From positions 1-40,392 of the forward strand of contig JACRJY010000087.1 in assembly GCA_016235585.1 (NCBI GenBank): a DNA stretch of 40,392 nucleotides, given 5' to 3'. Source of the DNA: Verrucomicrobiota bacterium (GTDB taxonomy: Bacteria > Verrucomicrobiota > Verrucomicrobiia > Limisphaerales > JACRJY01). The notes beneath the pieces are model-generated. The model saw only the letters and a program-made list of their open reading frames with translations, did not search any database and was not told the DNA's origin. The position numbers and the translations under genes were made by a program. Shown piece after piece: positions 23,505-31,961 of the stretch. Numbering within the stretch: the first letter of the stretch is position 1; each line of letters starts with the position of its first letter.

Positions 23505-24868
23505 AGCGTGAGCGGCTTGAGACGGAGGCGGCGGTATTCCATCTGGCCCCGGTCGCCTTCGAGGCCGATGGGGCCGGTCGCCGGCACCTTCATGTTGTCG
23601 GTGAGCAGCTCGCCGTTGCACGTCGCCGTGGCGACGCCGTTCTTCACGGTGACAACGAGTTCATTCCAGTCGCCCTGCTTGAACTGCTTGAGTTGGTTGT
23701 AGGGGCCGGCGAGCAGAAAGTCGCGGCACTGGAGCTGCGGCTGGCGAATGAAGACACCACTGTCGGCATTCGGCGTGGCGCGAAATTCGAGCTTGAGGAT
23801 GAAGTCGTCGCCGAACTCCCGCGTGGTCGAAAGCTGCTGGATGCGCCGCCCCTCCGGCGGCGTGGTGACGACGAGGCGTCCGTTGATCGCGCGATAACGG
23901 CCGTCGGGACTCGCGGCCTTCCCGTCGAACGTCGCGGCTTCCTTGATCTCGACAAACACCGGCGCGTCGGGCTTGGGGTTCTTCGCCGGCGCACGCGGCG
24001 GCGTGGGCCGGAAGCCCCAGCCGGTGAGGTCGCGGCCATTGAAGAGGCTGATGAATCCCGGCTCCGGCGCGAACACGTCGGCCTCCGTGTCAATGAAACC
24101 GAGCGTCGCAAAAACCGGACGCAACGCCGCCGCCCAACGGTCATAGCCCGCCGGATTGAGATGGAGCAGGTCGCCGAACCACGCCGGGTTCGCGTCGCCC
24201 TTCGCGTCGGCGAACAACGTCCACGTGTCGAGCACGGTGATCTGCGGGTCGCCCTTCACGGTGGCTTCGTAGAGCGAGTTGACCCGCTTGATTTTCTCCG
24301 CTGGCCGGTTCTTCTCGGCGGAACTCGGAAACATCCGGCACAAAACGATCGGCACCTTCGGATGCCGGGCCTTGATGGCGGCGAGAATTTTCTGGAAGTT
24401 GCGCCCGATGGCCTCGGGGTCAATGCCCACCTCGATGTCGTTCGTGCCCAGCAGCAACACGATGGCCGACGGGTTCAAGTCGAGCACATCCTCGGCGAGG
24501 CGGATCAGCATTCCCCGCGTGGTGTCACCACCGATGCCGCGGTTCGCGAGCTTCATGCCGGGAAACTTGCCCTTGAAGTCCGCGCCCCATCCCTGCGTGA
24601 TCGAGTCGCCGAGGAAGACGACGGCCTTTTGATCCGCCTGCACCCGCTGCGCCCAAGCGGTGCGCGATTCCTGCCAGCGCTTCACGTAGGCGTCGTAGCG
24701 GCGCAATGCGCCCTCGCCCGGCAGCCCGCTTTCGTCGGCGGGCAGGGCCTTGGAATTGGTCTGCGGCGGCGCGGCTCCCTGGACGGAACCCAGCGCGGCG
24801 AGCGTGAAACAAAGAGTAAAAGCCAGCGACCGAACAAAGGATGGTTTGGAGTCAGAATTTGATTTCAT
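23501..24868 (-). CDS. Secreted two-domain protein: SGNH hydrolase plus DUF1080
   Basis: 455 residues. Signal peptide about residues 1-32. N-terminal SGNH domain: FLGDSITQGW (Ser89), NRGIGGDTT (111-117), GTND (141-144) and DLLHLNPAGY (Asp233, His236), so all four blocks are intact. From about residue 271 (GFISLFNGRDLTGWGF) a DUF1080/LamG-like jelly-roll domain runs to the end, with ADSGVFIRQPQ and WNELVVTVKNG typical of it. DUF1080 members act on or bind glycosides, including 3-keto-disaccharides in characterised cases. The fusion suggests esterase action on a bound glycan. Coupled to the smaller SGNH gene downstream. Confidence 0.9.
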   Translation of the reverse strand: MKSNSDSKPSFVRSLAFTLCFTLAALGSVQGAAPPQTNSKALPADESGLPGEGALRRYDAYVKRWQESRTAWAQRVQADQKAVVFLGDSITQGWGADFKGKFPGMKLANRGIGGDTTRGMLIRLAEDVLDLNPSAIVLLLGTNDIEVGIDPEAIGRNFQKILAAIKARHPKVPIVLCRMFPSSAEKNRPAEKIKRVNSLYEATVKGDPQITVLDTWTLFADAKGDANPAWFGDLLHLNPAGYDRWAAALRPVFATLGFIDTEADVFAPEPGFISLFNGRDLTGWGFRPTPPRAPAKNPKPDAPVFVEIKEAATFDGKAASPDGRYRAINGRLVVTTPPEGRRIQQLSTTREFGDDFILKLEFRATPNADSGVFIRQPQLQCRDFLLAGPYNQLKQFKQGDWNELVVTVKNGVATATCNGELLTDNMKVPATGPIGLEGDRGQMEYRRLRLKPLTL

Positions 24869-24890
24869 GTTCGGGCAATCCTAGAGCCAG

Positions 24891-26639
24891 TCACTTCGCC
24901 GGCCAAGCCAACTTCTGGCCGTCCTTCAGCAAACGCCCGCGCAGCTTCGCGTAGATCACTTGCTGCACCGGCACCTTGTCATCCATCGCAAAGCACGCCG
25001 CCGTGGCCGCGCTCTGGCTCGTGACCATGAAGACCGGCTCCATGCGGATGCTGCTGAAAGCCGTGTGGCTCGCGGAGAGCGCGAAGGTGACGAACAAATT
25101 CTCGCATTCGTTCTGCTTCGGAACGATGGCGGCGTAGCCGATCTGATATGGCGGCGCGCCGTCGCGGCCACCGGCGGTCTTGCCCTCGCGGATGACCACC
25201 CCGTCCTTCACGATGCGCCGAATCTCGTGCGTGTCCGTGCCGTAGCTGCCGAGGCTGACGGAGTTCGGTGCAACCTGCCGGACGAAGGTGTGATGTTCGG
25301 TGATGACGAGGTCGGAAACCATGCGCCGCGCCTCGCGGATGTAGAGCTGGTGCGGCCAGCCGCCGTTGTCGGTGAACTCATCGCGCGGCAGGCCGAAGCG
25401 TTTCATGTCCTCGCGCACTTTCACCGGCACGCGCGGGTCGGTGGCGAGGAAGTGCAAAAGGCCGCGATGATAATTCTCGTGCTCCTTCGCGATCTGCTCG
25501 CGGCGCGCGTAGCCCGCCTCCGGCCAGTCCCAGCTCGCGCCCGGCAGATTGCCGCCAAAGGTCGCGGTGTTGAAATCCCATTTCCCGTTGGGCAGCGGGT
25601 CGTGCTTCGAGAACCACCGCAGATCCATGTCGTCGCCGATGGCCTGACACGCGGCGATGAAGCGCGCGACGAGTTCGTAACGCTTCGGGTCGTAATCCGG
25701 CGGCGGCGCGATGGGGATGCGGTTCGCATTCGTCGTGAGGCAGAGGCGGAAGCAATACGCCTGCACGCCGGGTGCGGGTTCGCCGGGGGAGCCGGGTTCG
25801 CCCGCTTGCACGAACGGGAGCAGGCCGCTCTTCGGGTTGCCGGGCACGACATAGGGATCGAGCGGGAAGTCGCGATCCCACACGCCCTGCCCGCCTTTCA
25901 CTCGACCGTTGGCGCCGGGCTTCAAGTGATTGCTGCGCGGCTGGTATTTTGCGTCGTAGTAAATGCCGTTGTAGCGTTCGCCGTATTTCGCATTGCCCTC
26001 GCGCATCAACGTGCAGCTCACGCCCGCCTTTGCCATCAGGTCGCCCTCGTAGGTCGCATCAATGAACATCTTCGCGCGAAACACCGTGCCGTCCTCGGTC
26101 ACCAACTCCATGATGCGCGCGCCGCTCTTCTTCACCGAGGCCAGCCGCGCGTTGAAATGAACGGCGACCTTCGCCTCGCGCGCCATTTCAGTGAACACGC
26201 GCTCCGCCACGTGCGGTTCGATGGAATACGCGCCGCCCGTCGCCGGCCCGCCGCCTGTGCTCACGAACGGCTTGTCCCATTCCAGCTTCTGTCCGTAGCT
26301 CGCGACGAGCCGCGTGAAATATTCGCGCGCGATGCCGCCGACCGTGCGCGGGTCGCCGATGTCCACCGCGCTCAACCCGCCCGCGGTCATCCCACCGAGA
26401 TGCCGTCCCGGCTCGGCGATGACCGCGCGCTTGCCCATCCGCGCCGCCTGCACCGCCGCCGCCACGCCGCCAGAGGTGCCGCCGTAGATGCACACGTCGG
26501 CCTCGATGAAGTTCGCGGCGTTGGCAGCAAAGCCGAGACAGGACAGCAATTGAAGCAAGGCAAGAAAGTTTTTCACGGTGTCAGCGAATCTCCGCCACCA
26601 ATGAAAGCACGCCAGACGCGATTTGGTGAACATTACCAT
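24891..26639 (-). CDS. Secreted FAD-dependent oxidoreductase (FAD_oxidored family)
   Basis: 582 residues from ATG 26639 (TGATG coupling with the upstream gene's stop); ATG 26633 is an alternative. A hydrophobic signal segment (NFLALLQLLSCLGFAANAAN) precedes the dinucleotide-binding motif CIYGGTSGGVAAAVQAARMG (residues 50-69). Then GRHLGGMTAGGLSAVDIG, FIDATYEGDLMAKAG and, near the end, FVTFALSASHTAFSSIRMEP, all typical of the family common in Planctomycetota and Verrucomicrobiota. Substrate is unknown; oxidation of a sugar is plausible given the DUF1080 and sialidase neighbours. The GxGxxG motif is GGTSGG, a normal variant here. Confidence 0.88.
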   Translation of the reverse strand: MVMFTKSRLACFHWWRRFADTVKNFLALLQLLSCLGFAANAANFIEADVCIYGGTSGGVAAAVQAARMGKRAVIAEPGRHLGGMTAGGLSAVDIGDPRTVGGIAREYFTRLVASYGQKLEWDKPFVSTGGGPATGGAYSIEPHVAERVFTEMAREAKVAVHFNARLASVKKSGARIMELVTEDGTVFRAKMFIDATYEGDLMAKAGVSCTLMREGNAKYGERYNGIYYDAKYQPRSNHLKPGANGRVKGGQGVWDRDFPLDPYVVPGNPKSGLLPFVQAGEPGSPGEPAPGVQAYCFRLCLTTNANRIPIAPPPDYDPKRYELVARFIAACQAIGDDMDLRWFSKHDPLPNGKWDFNTATFGGNLPGASWDWPEAGYARREQIAKEHENYHRGLLHFLATDPRVPVKVREDMKRFGLPRDEFTDNGGWPHQLYIREARRMVSDLVITEHHTFVRQVAPNSVSLGSYGTDTHEIRRIVKDGVVIREGKTAGGRDGAPPYQIGYAAIVPKQNECENLFVTFALSASHTAFSSIRMEPVFMVTSQSAATAACFAMDDKVPVQQVIYAKLRGRLLKDGQKLAWPAK

Positions 26640-27643
26640 CACTGCCCCTCGAACTTGTCCCGTCCCGCCACCAGCGCCGCCATCTTGCGGTCGGCCACGC
26701 TGCGCGAGAGCATCCAGAAGCCGCAGTCGGGGTGCACCCATTTACAGCGCTTTTTGCCGAGCACTTTCACCGCGTGGGCGATGCGGCGCGCCACCTCGTC
26801 GGCGGATTCGACCTCGTTGTCCTTGATGTCAATGACGCCGAGGCCCAGCGCGATGCCGGGCCGCAAGTCCTTGAAGACTTCGAGTTCGTCGTAGCCGCGC
26901 CGGGCGAATTCGAGCACCAGATGATCCACGTCGAGCTTGTTGAGGAACGGCAGCAGATCGCGCCAGAAACCCTTCTGGATGCTCTGCCCACCGTAGTTGC
27001 CGAAGCAGAGGTGCAATCCCTTCTGGCCGCGCACGCCCTTCAAAACGTGGTTGATCGGCTCGTGCGCCCAGCTCGCGTCCTTGGGATGGCCGGTGAGATT
27101 CGCCTCGTCCACCTGGATGACCGGCGCGTCAATCTCGGTGAGTTGCAGCCGCAGCGCCTCGGCGAGATCCATCGTGAGCGCGCGCACGTCGCGGTAATGC
27201 TCGTCGCGCAAGGTCTTCGCCAGCATATACGGCGAGGTGACGGTGAACTTGAGCGGCTTCGTCGTCAGCCCCTTCACGAAGTTCCACGCAGCGGGCAGGT
27301 TCAACGCGCCTTCGCGGATTTTCCCGCGCACCACGCCGGCGGGCTGCGTGCGAAAGCCCATGCCCGCCTGCTGGCGGAACGCGAACAGTTCCGCGCGCGT
27401 CAACCCGGCGGCGATGCCGTCCATCGGGCGGATGAAATACTCGATCATCCCGTTGGTTTCGGGATGGCTGATGTTGAAGCGCGAGAGTTCGCCGTCGGCG
27501 ATGACATCAAGGCCGGCGAGCTCCTGCGTCTTGAGCACGACAAGGATGGCGTCGCGGAGGTTCGGCGTGGTCGGATACGCCGCGAGCCACGCGGGCACGG
27601 GATAACTGCCGACGACGGTGGTCAGGATGCTGGGTGCGGGCAT
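26639..27643 (-). CDS. MetE C-terminal-core-like (UROD/MetE) protein
   Basis: 334 residues, no signal peptide, hence cytosolic. Resembles the catalytic half of cobalamin-independent methionine synthase: TTVVGSYPVP at the start, VIADGELSR, VIQVDEANLTG, and zinc ligands in the expected order, His211 and Cys213 (LHLCFGNYGG), Glu245 (LVLEFARRG) and Cys307 (WVHPDCGFWMLSR). At 334 residues it lacks the N-terminal MetE half, as in archaeal-type or stand-alone core enzymes. It transfers methyl groups to thiols in known relatives. Being first gene of an operon of secreted glycan enzymes is odd, which raises the possibility of a different methyl donor or acceptor. Confidence 0.85.
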   Translation of the reverse strand: MPAPSILTTVVGSYPVPAWLAAYPTTPNLRDAILVVLKTQELAGLDVIADGELSRFNISHPETNGMIEYFIRPMDGIAAGLTRAELFAFRQQAGMGFRTQPAGVVRGKIREGALNLPAAWNFVKGLTTKPLKFTVTSPYMLAKTLRDEHYRDVRALTMDLAEALRLQLTEIDAPVIQVDEANLTGHPKDASWAHEPINHVLKGVRGQKGLHLCFGNYGGQSIQKGFWRDLLPFLNKLDVDHLVLEFARRGYDELEVFKDLRPGIALGLGVIDIKDNEVESADEVARRIAHAVKVLGKKRCKWVHPDCGFWMLSRSVADRKMAALVAGRDKFEGQ

Positions 27644-27756
27644 AAACGCAATGTGGTTGAAATTGTTGGCGGGAATTAACGGCGCAGGCGCGGCGGGTTG
27701 TCAAAGCAATCCTGCCGAAGCGTATCGCAGGGGGCGCATCCAGGCTGCCCACGGAG

Positions 27757-27869
27757 CGCCGGACTCCGATCCGGCAGGGGTGGGAAAACTCCCGCCCCGC
27801 GCCGATTCGGAGATCGGCGTTCCGCCCGGCCTGACGGAGCGCGGGCAGTGCCGGATACGCCGCGTATCC
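27757..27869. repeat. Intergenic inverted repeats between the operon and the sulfatase
   Basis: Arms of 19 bp at 27757-27775 and 27801-27819 are reverse complements at 15 positions (CGCCGGACTCCGATCCGGC on the left). A separate palindrome, GGATACGC-C-GCGTATCC, lies at 27853-27869. Both fall in the 287-bp divergent gap that must hold the promoters of the MetE-like operon and the sulfatase gene. I see no convincing -35/-10. Confidence 0.5.
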
Positions 27870-27930
27870 AGGTTCGTTGGGAATATCCGCTGACAAGTGC
27901 GCGGGAATTTGGGATGGTCGGGCCTTCAAC

Positions 27931-29451
27931 ATGAAAACAAAAAACTGTTTCTCGAACTTCCTCCTCTTCGTGGCGTGCGCCGCGACATTGGCCCTGGCCC
28001 CCGGCGCGTCCGCGCGCCCCAACGTCCTCTTCATCCTCTGCGACGACATCCGCTGGGATGCGCTCGGCTACGCGGGCAATCCGCACGTCAAGACGCCGAA
28101 CATTGACCGGCTCGCGAAGGAAGGCGTCGCGTTCAAGAACATGTTCTGCACCACGTCGCTCTGCTCGCCGAGCCGCGCGAGCATCTTGAGCGGGCTTTAC
28201 GCGCACGCGCACGGCGTGCAGAACAACTTCACGGAGTATCCGACGGCCTTCAAAAGTTTCCCGATGGCGCTCCAGGCGTCCGGCTACGACACCGCCTACT
28301 TCGGCAAGTGGCACATGGGCGAGGACAACGACCAGCCGCGCCCCGGCTTCAACTGGTTCGTCACGCACAAGGGCCAGGGCAAATACTTCGACACCGAGTG
28401 GAACGTCAACGGCGGCGGCAGCAGGCTTATCCCCGGCTACTACACGCACACCGTCACCGACTTCGCGACCGAGTGGCTCAACCGCGATCACGCCGGCAAA
28501 CCCTGGTGCCTGATGATCGGCCACAAGGCACCGCACAGCTTCTATTTCCCCGAGCCGAAATACTCGAACACCTTCGACAAGGTCTGGATTCCCTATCCCG
28601 AAAGCGCCTTCCACCTCGACGACAAACCCGCGTGGATGAAGGAGCGCCTCCACACGTGGCACGGCATCTACGGCCCGCTGTTCGAGTGGCGGAAAAATTT
28701 TCCCGACGACAGTCCCGAGGCCGTGAAGGATTTCGCCGCGATGACGCGCGCCTACTGGGGCACGATTCTCTCGGTGGATGACAGTGTGGGCAAACTGGTG
28801 GCCGAACTGCGGCGCCGCGGCGAACTGGACAACACCATCATCGTCTTCATGGGCGACAACGGCCTGCTCAACGGCGAGCACGGCATGGTGGACAAACGCA
28901 CCGCGCACGAGGCCAGCCTCCGCATCCCGATGACGATTCGCTATCCCGGCCTCGCCGCGCCGCTGAATGTCGAGTCCGCGCGGCCCGGCAAAATGATCGA
29001 GCAGCAGGTGCTCACCGTGGATGTCGCGCCCAGCCTGCTGGAACTCTGCGGCGCGCCCGCGCTGCCGGGCATCCACGGCAAATCGTTCGTGAAGCTCGTC
29101 CAGCGCGGCGACAGCGCGTGGCGCACCGGCTGGCTCTACCATTACAACTATGAGAAGCAGTTCCCCTACACGCCGAACGTCCGCGCCGTCCGCACCGACT
29201 CGTGGAAATACATCCACTACCCGCCCGGCGACGGCGGCCCCGACCGCCACCTGGCCGAGCTTTACAACGTCGAGTTCGATCCGCTGGAGCGGCAGAACCT
29301 CATCGCCAACCCGAAATACGCCGGCGTCGTGAAGCAGATGCAGAAGGAACTCGAACGCCAGATGAAAGCCGTGGGACTGACCGCCGCCACCGACCGGATG
29401 CCGCTCGACGAGGGCATTAAGAAGGAACTGCCGGATCAGAAGATTCGCTGA
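27931..29451 (+). CDS. Secreted type I (formylglycine-dependent) sulfatase
   Basis: 506 residues from ATG 27931, which yields a signal peptide ([20 protein letters not shown]). Metal-site Asp pair in [13 protein letters not shown] (residues 31-43). The sulfatase signature is CSPSR at 78-82, where Cys78 would be converted to formylglycine. AYFGKWHMG and [16 protein letters not shown] supply further conserved Lys, Asp and Asn ligands. Hydrolyses sulfate esters, probably of glycans. A formylglycine-generating enzyme must be encoded elsewhere. Divergent from the glycan-processing operon, so likely part of the same programme. Confidence 0.93.
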   Translation: MKTKNCFSNFLLFVACAATLALAPGASARPNVLFILCDDIRWDALGYAGNPHVKTPNIDRLAKEGVAFKNMFCTTSLCSPSRASILSGLYAHAHGVQNNFTEYPTAFKSFPMALQASGYDTAYFGKWHMGEDNDQPRPGFNWFVTHKGQGKYFDTEWNVNGGGSRLIPGYYTHTVTDFATEWLNRDHAGKPWCLMIGHKAPHSFYFPEPKYSNTFDKVWIPYPESAFHLDDKPAWMKERLHTWHGIYGPLFEWRKNFPDDSPEAVKDFAAMTRAYWGTILSVDDSVGKLVAELRRRGELDNTIIVFMGDNGLLNGEHGMVDKRTAHEASLRIPMTIRYPGLAAPLNVESARPGKMIEQQVLTVDVAPSLLELCGAPALPGIHGKSFVKLVQRGDSAWRTGWLYHYNYEKQFPYTPNVRAVRTDSWKYIHYPPGDGGPDRHLAELYNVEFDPLERQNLIANPKYAGVVKQMQKELERQMKAVGLTAATDRMPLDEGIKKELPDQKIR

Positions 29452-29457
29452 CCCGGC

Positions 29458-29722
29458 GAACCCTTCTCCGCGTTGGGGAGAAGGTGGCCGAAGGCCGGAT
29501 GAGGTGTGCCTTGGAGAGGGCGGCCGCAGGCCGGGTGAGGGTTGTGCGGACAAAACCATTTTGATGCGAGGGGCCGGGATGAGGTGAACCACGGATGACA
29601 CGGATTCCTTCTCCGCATCGGATGGGGAGAAGGTGGCGGAGCCGGATGAGGTGGGCCTTGGAAAATGGGGTGAGGGACTCGGATGAGGTGAACCACGGAT
29701 GACACGGATGACACGGATTCGG
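29458..29722. repeat. Cluster of degenerate intergenic repeats
   Basis: The 440 bp between the sulfatase and the cassette hold no credible gene. Phrases of the 'gaaggtggccgaaggccggatgagg' type recur at about 29480, 29515 and 29630. A 30-bp unit at 29578-29607 recurs at 29682-29720 with an extra internal GACACGGAT. Related units occur at 8608-8722. This looks like a landing zone of nested dispersed repeats. Confidence 0.6.
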
Positions 29723-29802
29723 AGGGACGAGCTACGCGAGTCCCAATCTCGAACCGCTGATGAACGCTGATTTGCACTGATACCGAAGGGCCGTAGGCCC
29801 GA

Positions 29803-29890
29803 CAGATAATAGCCCAGGGCAAAGCGAGTCTGCGAGCGACGCCCTGGGTTCACGTTCTCAAAAAATCTCCAAGCCCTGTGGAGGCGAAAG
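29803..29890 (+). repeat. Left flanking repeat of the sigma-GHKL cassette
   Basis: 88 bp running from CAGATAATAGCCCAGGGCAA to GGAGGCGAAAG, ending one base before the stop codon of the DUF4338-like gene. Its reverse complement matches 36327-36431 closely: both contain ACAGGGCTTGGA, CGTCGCTCG, TCTCGCTTTG and CTGGGCTATTATCTG in the same order. The right copy has about 17 extra bases in the middle. Confidence 0.75.
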
Positions 29891-29891
29891 T

Positions 29892-31961
29892 TTAGTCGAA
29901 CAGTTCAGCTTCGTCGGACTCCGGTAGCGTGACGCGCGCGCCGTGAGTGATTGGATACGATGGCGTGTGTTTGAAAACTTCCTCCAAAATTCCAGGGCGT
30001 GTGATTCGTCCTGCAAGCCAACGCTTCCTCCAAAATTCAGCAAGCCGCTGAGTGGAGTCGCCTGCCCCTCGAAGCGGAAGCAAGTAACGCGGCTTCGCGT
30101 CGAGGCCGAGAAGCACTTCGCGGAAGTTCTCTGCCAGTTGCACGCCGTAAACAACGCGAGCGTTGCCATGCTTCAACAGTTCGTCGCTCGGCAGACCGAC
30201 CTCTGCCAAGCCGTCGCGGAGCTTTCGCATGAGCGGGTTCACTCCTTCGCCAAAGATGCTGTTCACTTTTCGACCATCGCCAGCGCGGCCCAAAAGCGTT
30301 TCCAAGTAGTCAACCGAAGCCTGACTGAAATGGTAGGAGCCGTATCCTTTGCTCGCTCCAAGCTCGACATACTCCAGCCGGTGTCCGGCTTTCCCACCGA
30401 CTTCTTCCAGCGGTAGTCGGAGCCGGTTGTATTGACTTGAACCGACGCCGTAGAGGCTTGTCGTCGCGAGAAGCACAAGATTGGGCGGGCGCACGACAGG
30501 CGCGCCCTTCATTGACGAGGCGATGATGCTTGCCTGCTCTCCGTAGCGCACTCGGTAAAACGCGACGACTTCCGGGCTGGTCAGAAGCAGGCACACAAGT
30601 TTCCCACCGAGCAACACGTTGTAGGGGGCGACGGCACCGCAGATGATGATGTCCATCATATCCACGCCGACATGCTCTGCTTTCACGAGGCGGACGAGTT
30701 GGCGCACCGCATTGTGGCCTTGCGGATTGGCGAGCGCCGCTTTCAAAGATGCTGACGAGTTGCTGTTGTATCCCGCCGCCTTCAGCCCTGCTCGGATGCC
30801 AAGCAGCAGCGCCAGTGTCTTGGCCCGCTTTGAGCGGAAGAGCGGAGTTCTCGCCTGCTTCTCCCAATCCACTTCGGCTTGAGTGTTCGTGTTGCTCTTG
30901 TGTTTGGCCGCGTCGGGATCCAAGCGGTGGAAACTTGCTGCGCGTTCTGCGTCCCGCAGCAGCCGGCTGATTACGCGATCCGTTGGCGACTTCAGTTCGC
31001 GCCGCTCGATGATCCCATCCACCAAGAGGTCGGCTACGTGGATGCTGCCAATCAGTCTCTCAACGGACTCGTGAACCCAGCGGCACATGCGCGCCGTGGG
31101 TTTCGCCGTCAACTGCTCGAGGAATTTGTCCGAGTCCCAACCAATCCACCGGTCGCGCTGGGTTTGTTGCGCCATTGAACTTCCGAGTGCAGCAATACCG
31201 ATGACGGGATGACACGGTGCGGCAGCGTCGCGCACGAGAATCATCATCGAACGCCCAGGCAGCGACTTGTAGGTGCTGACCCACGTGTGCCGGAAGTAGC
31301 GCCAGATGTCCGTGAGTCTGAGTCCCGTGAACTCACAGACGGCCTCAGACTCGACGACTTGCAGGTAAGGGACGACGGCATCACGAAGCAATTCCAGACG
31401 CTGCTCATGCCGCTGTTCGGTTGAAGCCTCTTGAAGTTTTCGCCTGAGTTCCCGCCCGTCCCGCATGAGAGAAAAAATGGACACCCATCCTTTCGGACCG
31501 AGCCTCCGTTGTTCCATGCCCTTGATGAACTCACGCACGGAAGGCTCACGGAGTTGCGCGTCCCGTTCCAGCAAATGCCCTTCTCGAATGCGCTGCTTCA
31601 CTTCATCGGGCGACGCGCCTTCTCGTTTGGGCGAGCACAGTGCGACTCTTTTCTTGGCAACGGCGAGTTGCCAACCTTGGGCAACCACGTCCACCACCGC
31701 GCTACACGCGAACTTCAGCGCGACTTCCGCCTTTGTTGCTGTGCCGTTCGACATTCCCTGAATCGTCGCGCGTGCCTCTTCGAAAGCTCGATGACGCCCA
31801 GCCGGGTCGGTCACTTTGACCAGTTTGCTCAACAGACGGCAAAACTCGTGGAACTCGCGCTCCTTTCCTAGCAGCTTCGGCTGAAGTTCAACGACACGCC
31901 CAGCTAGCTCAGGAACGTTGCGAGTGTCCTGCTCCAAGATTGCCGGAATGCGTTTGTCCAC
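29892..31961 (-). CDS. DUF4338/DruA-like protein, candidate effector of the cassette
   Basis: 689 residues, soluble, no signal or membrane helix. N-terminal helical region (1-200), then a segment with the phrase HPVIGIAALGSSMAQQTQRD leading to RDRWIGW (269-275). Later comes APYNVLLGGKLVCLLLTSPE, TTSLYGVGSSQYNRL and, near the C-terminus, LAENFREVLLGLDAKPRYLL and FWRKRWLAGRI. From memory these recall the DUF4338 family that includes DruA of Druantia anti-phage systems; I cannot run the search. No helicase (DruE) is nearby, so this is not canonical Druantia. The start overlaps the GHKL gene by 58 bp; the next Met is at residue 70. GC content is visibly lower than in flanking sulfatase genes. Confidence 0.62.
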   Translation of the reverse strand: MDKRIPAILEQDTRNVPELAGRVVELQPKLLGKEREFHEFCRLLSKLVKVTDPAGRHRAFEEARATIQGMSNGTATKAEVALKFACSAVVDVVAQGWQLAVAKKRVALCSPKREGASPDEVKQRIREGHLLERDAQLREPSVREFIKGMEQRRLGPKGWVSIFSLMRDGRELRRKLQEASTEQRHEQRLELLRDAVVPYLQVVESEAVCEFTGLRLTDIWRYFRHTWVSTYKSLPGRSMMILVRDAAAPCHPVIGIAALGSSMAQQTQRDRWIGWDSDKFLEQLTAKPTARMCRWVHESVERLIGSIHVADLLVDGIIERRELKSPTDRVISRLLRDAERAASFHRLDPDAAKHKSNTNTQAEVDWEKQARTPLFRSKRAKTLALLLGIRAGLKAAGYNSNSSASLKAALANPQGHNAVRQLVRLVKAEHVGVDMMDIIICGAVAPYNVLLGGKLVCLLLTSPEVVAFYRVRYGEQASIIASSMKGAPVVRPPNLVLLATTSLYGVGSSQYNRLRLPLEEVGGKAGHRLEYVELGASKGYGSYHFSQASVDYLETLLGRAGDGRKVNSIFGEGVNPLMRKLRDGLAEVGLPSDELLKHGNARVVYGVQLAENFREVLLGLDAKPRYLLPLRGAGDSTQRLAEFWRKRWLAGRITRPGILEEVFKHTPSYPITHGARVTLPESDEAELFD

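Noticed and set aside
24960..26894. 644-codon plus-strand frame opposite the FAD oxidoreductase
   Set aside because: Low-complexity Arg/Ala/His translation with no domain, mirror of the clear FAD-binding gene.
27676..29853. 725-codon minus-strand frame opposite the first sulfatase
   Set aside because: Runs through intergenic repeats as well as the sulfatase; composition is antisense-like, and the sulfatase signature is on the plus strand.
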